Positions 11,486 to 24,266 of a stretch of DNA of 64,000 nucleotides are shown here, piece by piece (the stretch's first letter is position 1; each line of letters opens with the position of its first letter). Position numbers and translations under genes: made by a program. Source of the DNA: Plasmodiophora brassicae (taxonomy: Eukaryota; Endomyxa: Phytomyxea; Phytomyxea; Plasmodiophorida); assembly GCA_036867785.1 (NCBI GenBank), contig CP145418.1, positions 1 through 64,000 on the forward strand, written 5' to 3'. A model generated the notes under the pieces. It searched no databases and had not been told where the DNA came from. It saw only the letters and a program-made list of their open reading frames with translations.

Positions 11486-13409
11486 GCAGTCGTGCTCTCG
11501 AACGTGTCTTCCCGGTCCACGTCGTAGAACCGCCAAGCCTTCATGCCGGGCGTGAAACCGATAAACACAGCGCGAACACGACGAGGCTCCAACTTGCTCG
11601 GCTTCTTCGTGGCTGGATGCGGTCGCATGGCATAGGCATCGCAACCGTAGACACGAAGGGCCGAGATGTTAGGTAGGGCGCGACGAGCAGCCTCGAACGA
11701 TGTGCGGCGCCCGGGAAGGACTGATCTCGGGTGGATGTTGTACAGTATCGCAGAGTAGGACAGCGACCAGGGCCACGTGGAGTCAGGCATGCGAGAGTGG
11801 CACCGGATTGAGCTTTCGATACCGCAGAGCGTGTGGTTGACGCTTTCAGCGCGGCCGTTCTGCTCGGGCGTGTACGGGACAGATTTGCGGTGCAGGATGC
11901 CGGACTCGTTGTAGAACAGGACGCACGCCTTGGAGTTGTACTCGCCGCCACCGTCAGTCTGGAACGTCCGGATACCACGTCCTTCCTGGTTGCGAAGACG
12001 CGCGTCATAGTGCTTGATGACGTCGAGCGCCTCCGATTTGCGACGTAGCAGATAGACGGACAGGTACCGAGAGGAATCGTCCAGCATGGTCTGGTAGTAC
12101 TCAAAGCCGCCGACACCGACGACAGGCCACCGTCCGGACAGATCGCTATGGACGAGATCGCCAACACGACGCGCGCGCGACGTACTGGGAGGGAATGATG
12201 ACCGTTTGCCCTTGGCGAGTAAACATGCAGCGCATGGACATCGATCTTGCGGCCTCGGGATTGGCCCGTCGAACTTCATGCCACGACAACGTTTGTGCAG
12301 GATGCGCAGGTTGCCGTAACCCAGGTGGCCGGTTCGAGCGTGCCAGACAGCTGGAGCTGCGGCGGTGACCTTAGCGACGCGGCATGAGACGCTGGATGCG
12401 ATCAAGGAGCAGACTCGGGCAGAGTGAAGTGTGCCGGGCGCGGAGGTTGGAGCGGATAATGGAATCCGGTACAGGTTATCGTGTCCTCGTTGACTGACGG
12501 CCACTGGCTGACCGACAGGCGCCGTCCAGTTGGCCCCCGAGTAGATCTTCGCGGTATCGCCGTCGAACACGATCTTGTGACCTGATCTGGTGAGCTGGCC
12601 AACTGATACTAGCGCTTGGCCAAGTCGGGGAACGTGCAGCGAATCGATACTCGTCGCCTGGACATCCATGCCGAATGACGTCACGCCTCGAACGGAAGTG
12701 GTCGTACGCGACAGATCGGCTAGCTCAACTTCCGGTCCGGTGCCTTGGCGATAGCAGCTGAGATGTCGGCGCAGGGGCGTCATCGTCGTGGAACACGCTG
12801 AGTCCAGTAGGCCTACTGAGTTCGCGTACACGTCGATGGCGTGGCGTGCCGACAAAGCACGCATCGGCTCGGGCGCCGGATCGATCGGATGAGCGCCAGA
12901 GTTTGGATACTCGTTGGACGTTGGTGAGGATGTATTGCTTTTCGCGTTGCTGTCGCGGTACCAGATGTGTCGTTGCAGCGTGCATTCGCCGTTAGTGTGC
13001 TTGGATCCGGGATGGAAGACGCAGGACTCGTTGCGTCGTGGTCCACGGGGACGCGTCGATGTGGCGCAACTGGAGCGGTTGGCCGTTTGGAACGCGTCGT
13101 GTCGGTCCCGCACGTCTTGGACCCTGATCTCCTCGCTTGTCAACGACCCGACGACCTCGGAGACACTGGGCAGCGTGTCCAGAGCACGATTGTGCAGGCC
13201 AGCGACGACGGCGTCGAGATCGGATGATGCGTTGGCCAAGATGAGGACGGCGACCAATGCGTCGGTGAGGGACAGCATCTCGGTCGGTACCGTCGACCGG
13301 ACGCGATGAGCCGCTGCTTGAACTCGGGCGGCGTACGTGGCGACCGACTCGCCGGGCATGTGCTGGACCGTGACGAGGTCGCGGACGGCGCGCACGACCG
13401 ATGCCAGCG

Positions 13410-14868
13410 CGTCCCATTATTTCTCGCGATGCGCCGTACCCTCCCCAAAAAAGTCCATATTCATTTTTGGCCGGCACCGCTCACTCCTGTCGTTTTGCGC
13501 CTGAGACTTGTGTTTTCCGCTAGACGACGTGTACGAGTTGTGCATTCTGGCCTCAAGGCGTCCCATTTCCCATAGGCCATGTTCCCACAGCACATTCCTC
13601 GTTGAAAGAGGGGACTTGGGACCGGTAATGTACGGTGGGGCAGAGAGTGGAGGAATTCGAACTGTCCGGGGCGCGTTCACCAATTCGGGTGGGGAGTGTC
13701 CTCGTGGTAAGCGACGCGATATAGGAGAACAAATAGTGCCAATGTTAATTTATGGGTTGTATGATTGAACAGAACCGTCTTCCTCAAACGGAGACTTGGA
13801 GTGTACTGCGGAACAGCAAGAGGGACCGGCCGACGTGCTTGCATCAACGGGTGTGTTAGCCGACGCCCGGGCCGCTGAACCGTTCGACATGGTGATGCAG
13901 GAACGCATCATTGACAGGCATACAGCATGTTGTGCAATCGACTTGGTTGACCTGGTCTTGACAACCTACGGAAGCAACTCTAAGTGTTAACAAAAGGCAG
14001 TTGGAAATGGACTAATTACGACCAACCGCTCTTCAAGAATGTACGAGAAACGCACGATGACTTCAGCTTTCAGGTCGGCTTCTTGGTCGGGCGGGCGGTG
14101 AATTTTTCGCCATCAGTAAGAACGCTTTGTATTCGGATACTCTCCGGACCTTCGACAGGAGAATGAGCGATCTGTACAGAAGCTCGGGCAGTTGAACTGA
14201 ACTTCCACAAAGGTCCGTTCGAACTAACCTTCTGTATCATCATACGAGATGAATCGCAGGCCTTGTTGCGGTAGACAATGTTGATGAACCTGATGTACAA
14301 TACTGTCAATACAACATAGGCAGTCTAATGATGCCGCCATACAGTTTCGAAGTGATATTCCAGTCGCGGAGCACCGAACATGTCAATATCACCAGATGGC
14401 CAGCCAAATGGGGCTTTGATGATTCATTGGTTTGATCGGGATCTCGAACAGCGGAACTCATTTCTCTTAACTTGTGACGAGTACGATCAAGACTTTGGCA
14501 CAGGCTATTCATGTCTTCGAGCACGCTGGGACTGTGCTGGCACAGCACCGGGCCGCAGTCGCTGTGCCGTCAGACGAGGTGACAACTTCTTCCCCGAGAA
14601 GCTTTCAAGCAGACAGTGCAGGTAAATACACGCTAACCAATCCATAGGAACAGGACAATCGTCATTCGTTGTGCGGCCAACCAGGTTCGATGCCAAATTG
14701 GTCGGGTAGCCGAGTCACGGAGCTACCCCCGGTGGCCTGTGGGCTGTGGTCGGCGACGGCGATGGCGGCGGACCGCGATGGCCCGATGGGCAAAGTCAAA
14801 AGTCTCAGCAAAAATGTCTTTGGACTTTTTTGGGGAGGGTACGGCGCATCGCGAGAAATAATGGGACG
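13410..14868. mobile_element. 1459-bp non-autonomous TIR element inside Copia-1 Gag region
   Basis: The ends are inverted repeats: 48 bases beginning CGTCCCATTATTTCTCGCG match perfectly and a looser match extends to about 61 bases. The flanks carry an 11-bp direct repeat CGATGCCAGCG (13399-13409 and 14869-14879), read as the target duplication. No transposase is encoded, and the interior has no open frame I can support. An 11-bp duplication with TIRs of this length falls within what Mutator-like elements make, but the superfamily is inference. Because it lies in an element with identical LTRs, its insertion is younger still. Confidence 0.85.
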
Positions 14869-15439
14869 CGATGCCAGCGACGACGGGCTGTACGCCTGGA
14901 ACAGCACGCGCCAGCACTTGGCAGCCGAGCCTGCCTGAAACAAAGACAACGCGGACGCGATCTTGTGGTCCAGCATGTGGACGAGTAGAATCTCGCGCGC
15001 GGCTGCCTCGAGAGCTGGGTCGTGTGCCGTACCGGTTGTCGCAGTCGGCGAGCCATCTTCGTTGATCCCGATGACGTCCGCGTACCCACGATTGCGAAAC
15101 CAGAGTGCAGCTGTCTGAACCCAGGACGTGAACGAGTCGGGAGTACCGTCGAACTTGGGCATGGGCAGTCGGCCTGCGTCGCTTCGGCTGTGCGCCTCGG
15201 CGATGATCGGCATGGCCGGGGTCGATGGACAGCTGGTCGGACGCGCCAGCTGCTGCTGCAGGACACGGAGACGGTCGATCTTCTCCTGCCTGGCGATCGT
15301 TGCCTCCGCTTCGGCAATTCGGGTGTCGATCTCCTCGAGCGACAGATGACGCAGCGGGTCGTCATCCGTGTTAGGCGTCGCCTGGCGCTCGGCCATGGCG
15401 AGTAGAGGCTCAGCGCCTGCGCCTATACGACTGTTAATC

Positions 15440-15623
15440 TGAGAAGGACAATAATGAAGTGGATGTATTACGTACGGCGTGTGCGGCGGACGTTACAGTG
15501 GCGACGTAGTCGCCGACGGTGTAACGGTTGCCAACGCCGGCGGGCACGGAGTCGCGGAGTGCGTGACGGCGTTCACGTGCTGCAGGCATGTGCTGCTGGT
15601 CGTAGTGGATACGTTGTTCGACA
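15440..15623 (-). repeat. Copia-1 5' LTR
   Basis: 184 bp, identical to 8887-9070. The following bases (15624-15628, TCGGT) are the right-hand target duplication. Confidence 0.95.
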
Positions 15624-18601
15624 TCGGTGACGCGAGAAGGCTTTCGGACGGTGGAAGGGTGGAGCGCCTGGCTAATGGGACCAGCGCGGGAGCATGAGCA
15701 TGGCCGCCACTTGCACACGCCCGCTGTTCTGCAGAAGATGATTGTAGCGGTAGTGGTTCAGGGCGTGGGAAAGGAACCGCAATTGTGTAGACCGGACCGC
15801 CAACTAGGCCACGAGAGCAGCTGCTCCCGTGGCCTAGTTGGGCTGTCTGGTCTACAATTGGAGTGGCAGCAGTTCGCCCATCTTCAGTCACGCGGTTTCG
15901 TGTCATTGTCAGCCGAAGTCGCTGGCGGTTGTGTGCAGGCAAGGACGTTTGAACGGCCTTTGCCTGCCATTTGGTGTGGTACGCCTTCAGCTGGACGTCC
16001 GTCTTTCTGAAGACGTCCACACCATTGGCCAGGCCGTTGAACATGTCGGCGATTCTGGAGAAGCCGGCCTGCGCAGATTGATTTGCCAAAGCTAGCACAG
16101 CCTCGTTGAACAGCGCACGTTCACGCTCGGTGTGCACTGGGAGAACTGGGATCGTCTGCTGCAGACGTTGTGCAACGAATGCGGCGCACCCGCGTAACAG
16201 CTGTTGCGGTGCCGGGCAATCCTCTTCCACAGACCTCTTGGTCAGGCGCCCGACGCCGAACTGCTCATGACTGGACACATACTCGGACAACGGGACCCAA
16301 TTCGGGTACGCCAACCGGCCTGTGACACCCTGGCTCAACCTCTGGACTTCTTCAATTTCCAGAATGTTGTAATGTCCGAAGAACGGGACATCATCCCGGT
16401 GCCGTACGCTTGAACGCATCAAAAGCCGGTGGCGCTTCTCTGCCACCAACGCATCGCCCAGCTCGATCGAAGCACCGAATGAGCCAAAGCAGCGGTAGAG
16501 TTCACGATGTACGCCTCCTTCCAGCGAGTTTGTCCCCCGTGAGCAGTGGTAGACAGGGATACCAAGGCGATCGAAGCCGAGTTGCGTATAAAACTGAAAC
16601 CCTGGAGGGTCACTTAAGCACCCCTTCCTGACGTGTTTGCGCATAACCTGTCAAGTTCGAAGAGGTCAGCCACGTTGTCATTCGTATTTCGTGTTGCTGA
16701 TGCGAGCATTACCTCAATCTGGCTTAGAGCCTCCTTTGTCAGCAATGGTTGCCCAGTTACGGGGTCGGAGATATCCTTAAATTCATCTACAGTCCTCGCG
16801 ATGGCGGCGTCCATTTCGACTGGACTTCGGGTATAGCGTGGTATGCGCCTTCGTGCCCATTGAGAGCGATGAATGAAATCACCGAAATCGCCTGGGGGCA
16901 ACAGGTCGCACTGCTCCAGACGATGTTGGACCAGATCGACGGACCGATGGTCAACCATGAATATGGCATCTCGCATTAATGCCATGAAACGATCATGCGA
17001 TGGGTGCGAAACTTTGACTGGAATGGCGTCCAGCCAGTGCCAAATATCCTTCAAGACGGCAACCTCGCGGTTGTCCTCAGCAGACGGTAGCATCCGGCTC
17101 TCGTGGCGAAGCGAATCGATGGGGACAACGACGTCAACAGGGAGGCGCTCGATCCGATTGAAGTCTATGTCAGCAATGCCCATGCGTGATCCTAGTCGTA
17201 GACCCGGAGCATGGATTTCGTCGAGGCGGACGCACACAGCTCCTGATGGACCGCTTGAAAGATCGGTAATCGAGCCCGAAGCAAGCCGCTTTCCGTTCGA
17301 TCCAATGACGACATCGACGCGTAAACCGCAGGCAACGGTCGCTGGCGCAATCGGAACGGTGCAGTCGTTGAATTGCATGAAGTAATCGTACAGCGCCAAA
17401 CATGCGTACGCATCCCGACAAGCATACCGCACGAACTCGACAGGCAATGGTTTCTTCAGCCATTTGTCGGAGACCCGGATGTTTGGATCTTTCTCCATTG
17501 CGACGCCGAAAACGCGCTGCATCAAGTGAGCAAGTGATACCTTGCTGGACGCGATCTTGCCACAGCGTTTGCCGATCTTCGCCACATCGACATGACCGGT
17601 CATTAACACACCGAAGTCCTTCTGCAGTTTTTTGAGGTCCCCTTCAATAGATAGCCCGGCCTTCGTAACGGTTGGATCTTCAAGCAACATCTTCAGCCCA
17701 ACTGGACAATCGCTGAGCAATTGCAGAACGCGAGGAGGATGGCCGCGAAGTGCGATTTGTACCGTACAAACCGGTGACGTGATTGATTTCTACCTTGCGC
17801 CGTCCTTCATAAAGGTGACGTTGGACTCCGTATCGAAACCAACAACACGGTCAGCGATGGGAAGATTGCGGATGGCGCTACAGAAATCCGAAATGGCCCG
17901 GGTGTTGTTCAGGACAATGCCGTCGGGATCAGGCCAGCAGAACGCAGGAAACGGATCAGCGCCACGTCTGGAACTGTCATCCATCGACGTATCCTTGGAT
18001 ACAGTCTCTATAGCGGATGCAATCGAAGCGACTACGCGACCGATTATTTCGTCGTCAGGAGCTGCAGGATTGCTTGAATAACCATCAGCGACTTCCCGAG
18101 CGACAAGCAGGGCCGTCTGTGACATCATCTGAACGACATTCTTTACGATCGATTGTTCAATCGGCAGGTCTTCGTCTTCCACAGCAATCCTCAGCATGGT
18201 TTGAGCCTTATGACGAGCAGCAGAGATCACGCGAACGTTGAGGTCGGATAGCGCAGCGTGAATAGGGGTATCAGAGGAAACGGACGAAAGGAGTTGATCG
18301 AGAATTCGTTTCAAACTCGAGCAGAAAGCATCGCGCCTCGCCAATGCTTTGCGAACCCAGATGATCTCCATGAACGCGGAAGCGTCCTGGCAGCACCGAT
18401 CCGAAACGATAACCGATGCAAGTTCGAAGCCGTTGAGAAGACAGCGCAGCAAGTAACCTCGAAGCGCGACAAAGACTTCATTGAGCGAAGTGCTGTAGGT
18501 GAACCGTTGGAGCGTGGGTTCCTCGAACTCATTGACCGCTGTCAGGAGTGCGCTAAAGAGGGGATACGGGCCGAACATGCGCAACAGCTTCGGCACTTTA
18601 A
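15624..18601 (-). pseudogene. Transposase-exonuclease gene, DDE and 3'-5' exonuclease section
   Basis: Minus-strand coding, read from 18601 downward. VIVSDRCCQDASAF near 18400 looks like the second catalytic Asp of a DDE transposase. GFDTES near 17830 is motif I of a DEDD 3'-5' exonuclease, followed by a Dl.kL helix and KVSLAHLMQRVFG. YACRDAYACLALYDYF near 17400 is exonuclease motif III, as in WRN and RNase D. Further on, CSRGTNSLEGGVHR near 16525 fits the final catalytic Glu region of DDE transposases. So an exonuclease seems to sit between the second Asp and the Glu. The gene is degraded: there is one in-frame TAG near 17788 and a frame change near 16620, besides the LTR insertions at both edges and a palindrome at 15786. 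Confidence 0.7.
15786..15856. mobile_element. 71-bp TGTAGACC palindromic element
   Basis: Nearly perfect palindrome with TGTAGACCGGACCGCC at the left and the complement, slightly altered, at the right, centred on GCAGCTGC. ATTG occurs directly on both sides (15782-15785 and 15857-15860). It encodes nothing. It lies in the C-terminal region of the transposase-exonuclease gene. Confidence 0.9.
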
Positions 18602-18721
18602 TGTAACGCCTGAACGGGCGCGTTGGCAAATGGCGCCTCAAATGGCGCCGACGACAATAAAGTCCGAGACGACCGCGGACCGACGGCAGTCGGTCAACGC
18701 GTGAGTCAGTTGAACCTGACA
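18602..18721 (+). repeat. Gypsy 5' LTR (120 bp)
   Basis: Starts TGTAACGCC and ends CCTGACA; identical to 24147-24266. TTTAA at 18597-18601 is the left target duplication. Confidence 0.95.
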
Positions 18722-21700
18722 GTTTGACCGACTATCATGCCGGAGACGCGAGCAACCCGGAAGACGAACGACGACAAGCCCGCCGAGACGGTAACGACTG
18801 ACGGGATCGAGACGACTGACGAGGGGGCGATGGAGAAGAGGATCGCGAAGGCAGTGGCGGACGCGCTGCGCGCCCAGAGGGCCGAATTTGAGGAGATGCT
18901 CCGACGGGAGCGGGCGGAACGGGCGTTGACTGCTGCGACCGAGGCGATACGCTCCCAACCGCCGGCACATATCGACGACCTAGGAACGCGGACGCTGAAC
19001 GTCACCGTCGATTTGCAGTCATTTTCGGGCAACTTTGCAATCGACGCCATCACCGCCCGGGATTGGCTAGAGATGTTCTCCGACTTCGCAGGGCTCGACC
19101 TGCGTTCGCAGGAACCGTTGCCTCGCACGGCCCGAAACCTGCTCTCGTCCCGCCTGGTCGGCGACGCGCGGGAGCTTTATTTCGCGGCGGCGCCGACGAC
19201 GCCGACCGAGTTGACAGCGTCACTGACTGGTGCGTTCCCGGAATCGACACCGCGTGCCGCCAAGGAGGCATTCGAGCATTTCCGCCGGACGACGCCCAGC
19301 ATCGACGTGCACGTCGTGCGATTCCGGTGCCTGTACCTACGGGCCCGCCGGCTGAACCCGCGGGAATGCGACTACTCCGAGGAGACGCTAGCGGAATACT
19401 TTCGCAATTCCTTGCACGCCGCACTGAGCGAGGAACTCTACAAATGGCAGCTCGTCACCTTGGACGCCATGATCGCGAAGGCCCGGCACCTAGAGCCCGC
19501 ATACCCGTTTGTCCCGCCGCAGGTGAACCAGCTGACGGGAGGCCAACAGACGGTACCGCTGACCGACGACGAGCGCGCGCGATGCCTACGCGAGGGACGC
19601 TGTTTCCGATGCAAGGCGCACGGTCACCGGTCGCGCGAGTGCCCTCTCCGCGCCCAGCCGGGAAACGGGGAAGGGTGATCGGACCCGGGTTCGACGATCA
19701 CCCATTAAATTCCTCATTCCACGAACCCGACTGCTTAATCCTTACTTCGCTTCATCTCGCCCAACGCCCGTTCGTTCAATCGCCTATCGTGGACATCTCC
19801 ATCACATGCAGAGGCATCACGTTCACGACGAAGGCCCTCCTGGATTGCGGCGCGACAGGCTCGTTCATCGACTGGGCTCTGGTGCGACAGCACGGCATCC
19901 CTTGTCGACGCAAACCGGACCCTGTATCCGTCAAGGTCGTTGATGGGCGAGCACTTACGCCGATCTCGCAAGAGACCGTTCCGCTCTCCTCTGTGGTCAA
20001 TGGGGAATTCGCCGATCAACACCTCGTCCTCAACGTCATCCATTCGCCGAATCACCCCATTATCTTGGGCATGCCATGGCTGGACTTCCACAATCCCGAT
20101 GTGAACTGGCGGTTGAGATCGACGACGCGACGCTACGCCTGCCGCTGCGGCAACGCCGCCCCGAGTCCCGATCACAGCGAGCCGATCTCGAGAGCGACGG
20201 GCGCCAACATGGTCGCCACCGCGACGGAGACTAGTTCACCGGGAGACGAGCATGGGCCTGAGCCGGAACCTGTGCCCGACGACCCTATACACACGACGAC
20301 GACGACAGTCCTATGCCGCGATCGCCACCACTAGCGCCGGCGGACGCCACGCCGCGGCATCCAGCGTTAGAGACAGCTGCCGTTAGAGACGCGCTACGTG
20401 GCGCCCCTACCGACCGACCGGACTGGACTACGCACCATGCCGTTCACATCACGTCCTTGCTCCTGGGGCCGCACTGGAGTCGCGTCGCGCCTGCCGATTG
20501 TTCCCCCTTGCAACACGCGCTGCCGCTGACCATTCACAACTTGTCGCCGCCCCGCGAAGTGCCGACGAGCCAGGCTCCGAACTTAATGACGTCCGCACAG
20601 ATGAAGGACAGAACAAACCGAGATGAGCGACGACCGGCGTTCACGAGCACACCTGCCTTGTGGAGGGCGGGTCGCCGGACCTCGCCCCCTCGCCGCCGAA
20701 CCAGCTCTGATGCGTCCAGGGCCTCAGCCTTAGCCCAACCCTGTGAATCGCGGCCGTCGACGGACCGCTGCACTCTGCAGGCACTGGTGCTCTGGGGCCT
20801 TCTCAGGGAGGCAGACCCCCGACTCGACATGAAGCGGGCCTTCCTGGAGGTCTCCCGCATGGCGTCCGCCCTGCGCGCGCACGACGCATCCTTTGACGAA
20901 TGGCTGGATCTGAGCCCATGCGACCGGACGGTCGACCCTCCGGGCGGAGGCGACACTTCGCAGCATCCTCTACCGGCCACCACCGACGACACGGAGGAGA
21001 TGGCCACGGCACCCCCCGACATGACTGTTGACGATTTCCACATTCGCACGGTGGCGCCGGACGAGTTCTTCAACGACGCACACGAGGATGGCACGAACTG
21101 TTACATGATCCATACGACATGGACGACGCCTGGTTCCACGCAAGACACGCAGCTTCCCGCCAAGTATGCAGACTTCGCCGACGTGTTCGATGAAGCGGCC
21201 GCGTCTCGACTACCGGAACATCGGGCCTTCGATTGTGCCATCGACTTGCACACCGGGAAGGAACCGCCGTTCGGCCGCCTTTATGGACTATCGCCACGTG
21301 AGCAGGAAGCTATGAAGGTGTACCTGACGACCAACCTCGAGTCCGGCTTCATTCGCCCGTCGAAATCCCCGGCTGGCGCCCCCGTTCTGTTCGCTAAGAA
21401 GAAGGATGGATCGTTGCGTTTTTGCGTCGACTATCGCGGGCTGAACGCCGTAACGATCAAAAACCGGTATCCCGTTCCTCTCGTCGACCAGAGCCTTGCC
21501 CAACTAAGCTCGGCCAAGATATTCACCAAGATCGATCTCCGCTCGGCCTACCATCAAGTCCGGATCCGGGAAGGCGACGAATGGAAAACCGCGTTTCGCA
21601 CACCGTTTGGACTCTTCGAGTACTTGGTGATGCCGTTCGGGCTGGCCAATGGACCCGCCGCATTCCAAGGGTTCATGAACGACCTGTTCCGGGACTACTT

Positions 21701-24146
21701 GGACGTATTCGTCCTCGTGTACCTCGACGACATCTTGATATTTTCTCGCAATCCGGAGGACCATGAACGCCACGTTCGCCTCGTCCTGGAACGTCTCCGC
21801 GAGGCGAAGCTCTTTGGAAAGCTCAGCAAGTGCGCCTTCGACGCTTCCGAGGTCGAGTTCCTCGGCTACGTCATTTCTCACAACGGCGTCCGAATAGACC
21901 AGGCCCGAATCGACACGATCCTAGCTTGGGAGCCGCCCGGCGATGCGCACGCTGTCCGAGTTTTCCTGGGGTTTGCCAACTTCTACCGCAAGTTCATCGC
22001 GCATTATGGAGAGATTGTCTTGCCACTCACCGACCTCACGAAGGACAACGTGGACTTTCACTGGGGAGCTGAAGAAGATGCCGCATTCCGCACCTTGAAA
22101 GCCGCGTTCACGTCTCCTCCGATCCTGACGCACTTCAATCCCGACCGGCCGTGCGAAGTCGAGACGGACGCATCCGACTTCGCCCTCGCCATGGTACTGT
22201 CGCAGCGCGACGACGACGGCGAACTGCACCCGATTGCGTTCTACTCGAGGAAGTTGACCCCGGAAGAGATTAACTACAAGATGCACGATAAGGAGCTACT
22301 ACCGATCGTGGAAGGCTTCCAGAAATGGCGCCAGTTCCTGGACTCGGCGCAGCACCAGACGCTCGTCTACAGCGACCACAGGAACCTGCAATGGTTTCTC
22401 AGCAGCCAAAAGTTGTCGAGACGACAAGTTCGCTGGGCGCAACTCTTGGGCGAATTCGACTTCCGCATCGCCCATCGTCCGGGACGCCTTCACGGCAAAC
22501 CGGACGCATTGACGCGTCGACCAGAGTACCGGCCAACGAAGCCGAAGCAGCCCAGCAAGCAACCCAAGTATTGACGGCAGCTCACTTCATCACCACTGAT
22601 TCCCCCGTTACCAACCACGTTCTTAACTTGATTGGCGAACCGCGCAGCACCGAGAGCTTGTGGGCCCGCATCCGAACTAACCAAGCAACGGACCCCTTTG
22701 TTCAGAAGGTACTCGCACGCTTAGCCGCCCCGACACCACGGAACCGTCGCTTCCGCCAGGCCGACGGCATCCTCTACCGGGACGATCGCGTGGTGGTCTC
22801 CGGCGACGATTGCAAGTTGGAAATCCTGAAATCGCTGCACGACGCGCAGACAGCTGGACACTTCGGCCTCGGAAAGACGCTGCACCTCGTGCTCCGCGAG
22901 TTCTGGTGGCCAGGCCTCCGCGACTACGTCAAGCACTACATCAAATCGTGCGACGTCTGCTGCCGGTCGAAAACGCCACGCCACAAACCGTCGGGACTTC
23001 TGATGCCACTTCCCCTTCCAACTCAGCTGTGGTCGTCAATCTCCATGGACTTCATCGTGAAGCTACCAACGTCGCAAGGCTGGGACTCCATTCTGGTGGT
23101 GGTTGACAGGTACTCCAAGATGGCGCACTTCATTCCCTGCAAGGAGACCACCACAGCAGAACAGCTGGCAGACCTGTTCCTCAGCAACGTGTTCCGCCTT
23201 CATGGTCTTCCAGACGATGTGACATCTGACCGAGGACCCCAATTTGTTTCCAAGTTCTGGCGCCAGCTCCTGGACCGCCTCGGCACCCGTCGCAACCTGT
23301 CTTCCGCTCGGCATCCTGAGAGTGACGGCCAGACCGAACGGGTTAACCAAGTTCTGGAGCAGTACCTGCGATGCTACGTCAACTATCAACAAGACGACTG
23401 GGCGCAACGCCTACCGATCGCAGAATTCGCCTACAACAACGCCAGCCACAGCGCTACCGGTATGTCCCCCTTCATGGCCAACTACGGCTATCATCCCCGC
23501 CTCCATGATCTGTGCCCGCGCAAGACCGTATCGTCCAACCCCACCGCAGACGACCGCGCTGAGTTCCTCCACAAACTTCACGCGGCCCTGCGACGGAACC
23601 TCGAACGAGCGGTGCGATCGATGAAGCACTTCGCGGATCGGAGCAGGATACCGTGCCCGACATACAAGGCAGGTGATCTCGTCATGCTGCGTAAAGGCGC
23701 ACTGCAAACTGGCCGACCCTGCGACAAACTGGACGTCACCATGCTCGGACCTTACAAGGTAACGAAGGTCGTCAACAAGGTCGCATTCGAACTCGCGCTG
23801 CCCGCCACGTGCCGCATGCACAACGTGTTTCACTCGTCGTTGCTGGAACCATACGTTCCTAGCGTTATTCCTGGGCGTCAACCGGCACCACCAGATCCGA
23901 TCGTTCTCGAAGGGGAAGATGCGCCGCTGTACGTGGTCAACGACATCCTCGATTCGCGATTCCGGAACGGCCGCCTGTTCTACTTCCTCGACTGGGACGG
24001 ATACCCGGCCTCAGAACGGACTTGGGAACCGGCCACCTCCCTACGAGGCACCGGGGGACTTGACCGCGCAATCGCAGAATTCCACCGACGCTACCCAGAC
24101 AAGCCCGGGCCTGGCCGCAGACGTGCCAGGAATAGACCGAATCTGA

Positions 24147-24266
24147 TGTAACGCCTGAACGGGCGCGTTGGCAAATGGCGCCTCAAATGGCGCCGACGAC
24201 AATAAAGTCCGAGACGACCGCGGACCGACGGCAGTCGGTCAACGCGTGAGTCAGTTGAACCTGACA
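24147..24266 (+). repeat. Gypsy 3' LTR (120 bp)
   Basis: Identical to 18602-18721. The pol reading frame ends three codons past the internal boundary region, with its stop inside this LTR. TTTAA at 24267-24271 is the right target duplication. Confidence 0.95.

Larger units (their letters stand above)
8887..15623 (-). mobile_element. Copia-1, young Ty1/copia LTR retrotransposon
   Basis: A Ty1/copia element lies on the minus strand with 184-bp LTRs (TG...CA) and 5-bp target duplications TCGGT on both sides. Reading right to left: a Gag region (about 15396-13000, itself split by a DNA element), an aspartic protease motif DSACSTT near 12800, a GAG-pre-integrase zinc region, an integrase core (DSSRYLS, TDGGGEY, TPEQNGRAE), then reverse transcriptase (about 10650-9900) and RNase H (about 9550-9130). 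This protease-integrase-RT-RNase H order defines Copia. The two LTRs are identical over their full length, so the insertion is recent. It is broken: at least two later insertions lie inside it. Confidence 0.95.
18602..24266 (+). mobile_element. Chromodomain Gypsy LTR retrotransposon (chromovirus type)
   Basis: Plus-strand Ty3/Gypsy element with short 120-bp LTRs (TG...CA) and 5-bp target duplications TTTAA on both sides. In order: Gag (from 18737) with a CCHC knuckle CFRCKAHGHRSREC near 19600; aspartic protease (LDCGATGSFID near 19850); reverse transcriptase with VYLDDILIF near 21720; RNase H (about 22130-22500); H2C2 zinc region near 22850-22970; integrase core (about 23040-23450); and a C-terminal chromodomain (about 23920-24060, with YFLDWDGYP and ERTWEP). 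Chromodomains often guide such elements to heterochromatin. The coding capacity is spread over several overlapping frames, and I do not judge how much of that is normal read-through. The LTRs are identical, so the insertion is young. Confidence 0.95.

Noticed and set aside
8889-15620. A direct repeat of about 184 bp considered as a possible CRISPR or satellite unit
   Set aside because: TG/CA ends, 5-bp target duplications and the Copia coding order between the copies show that it is an LTR pair.
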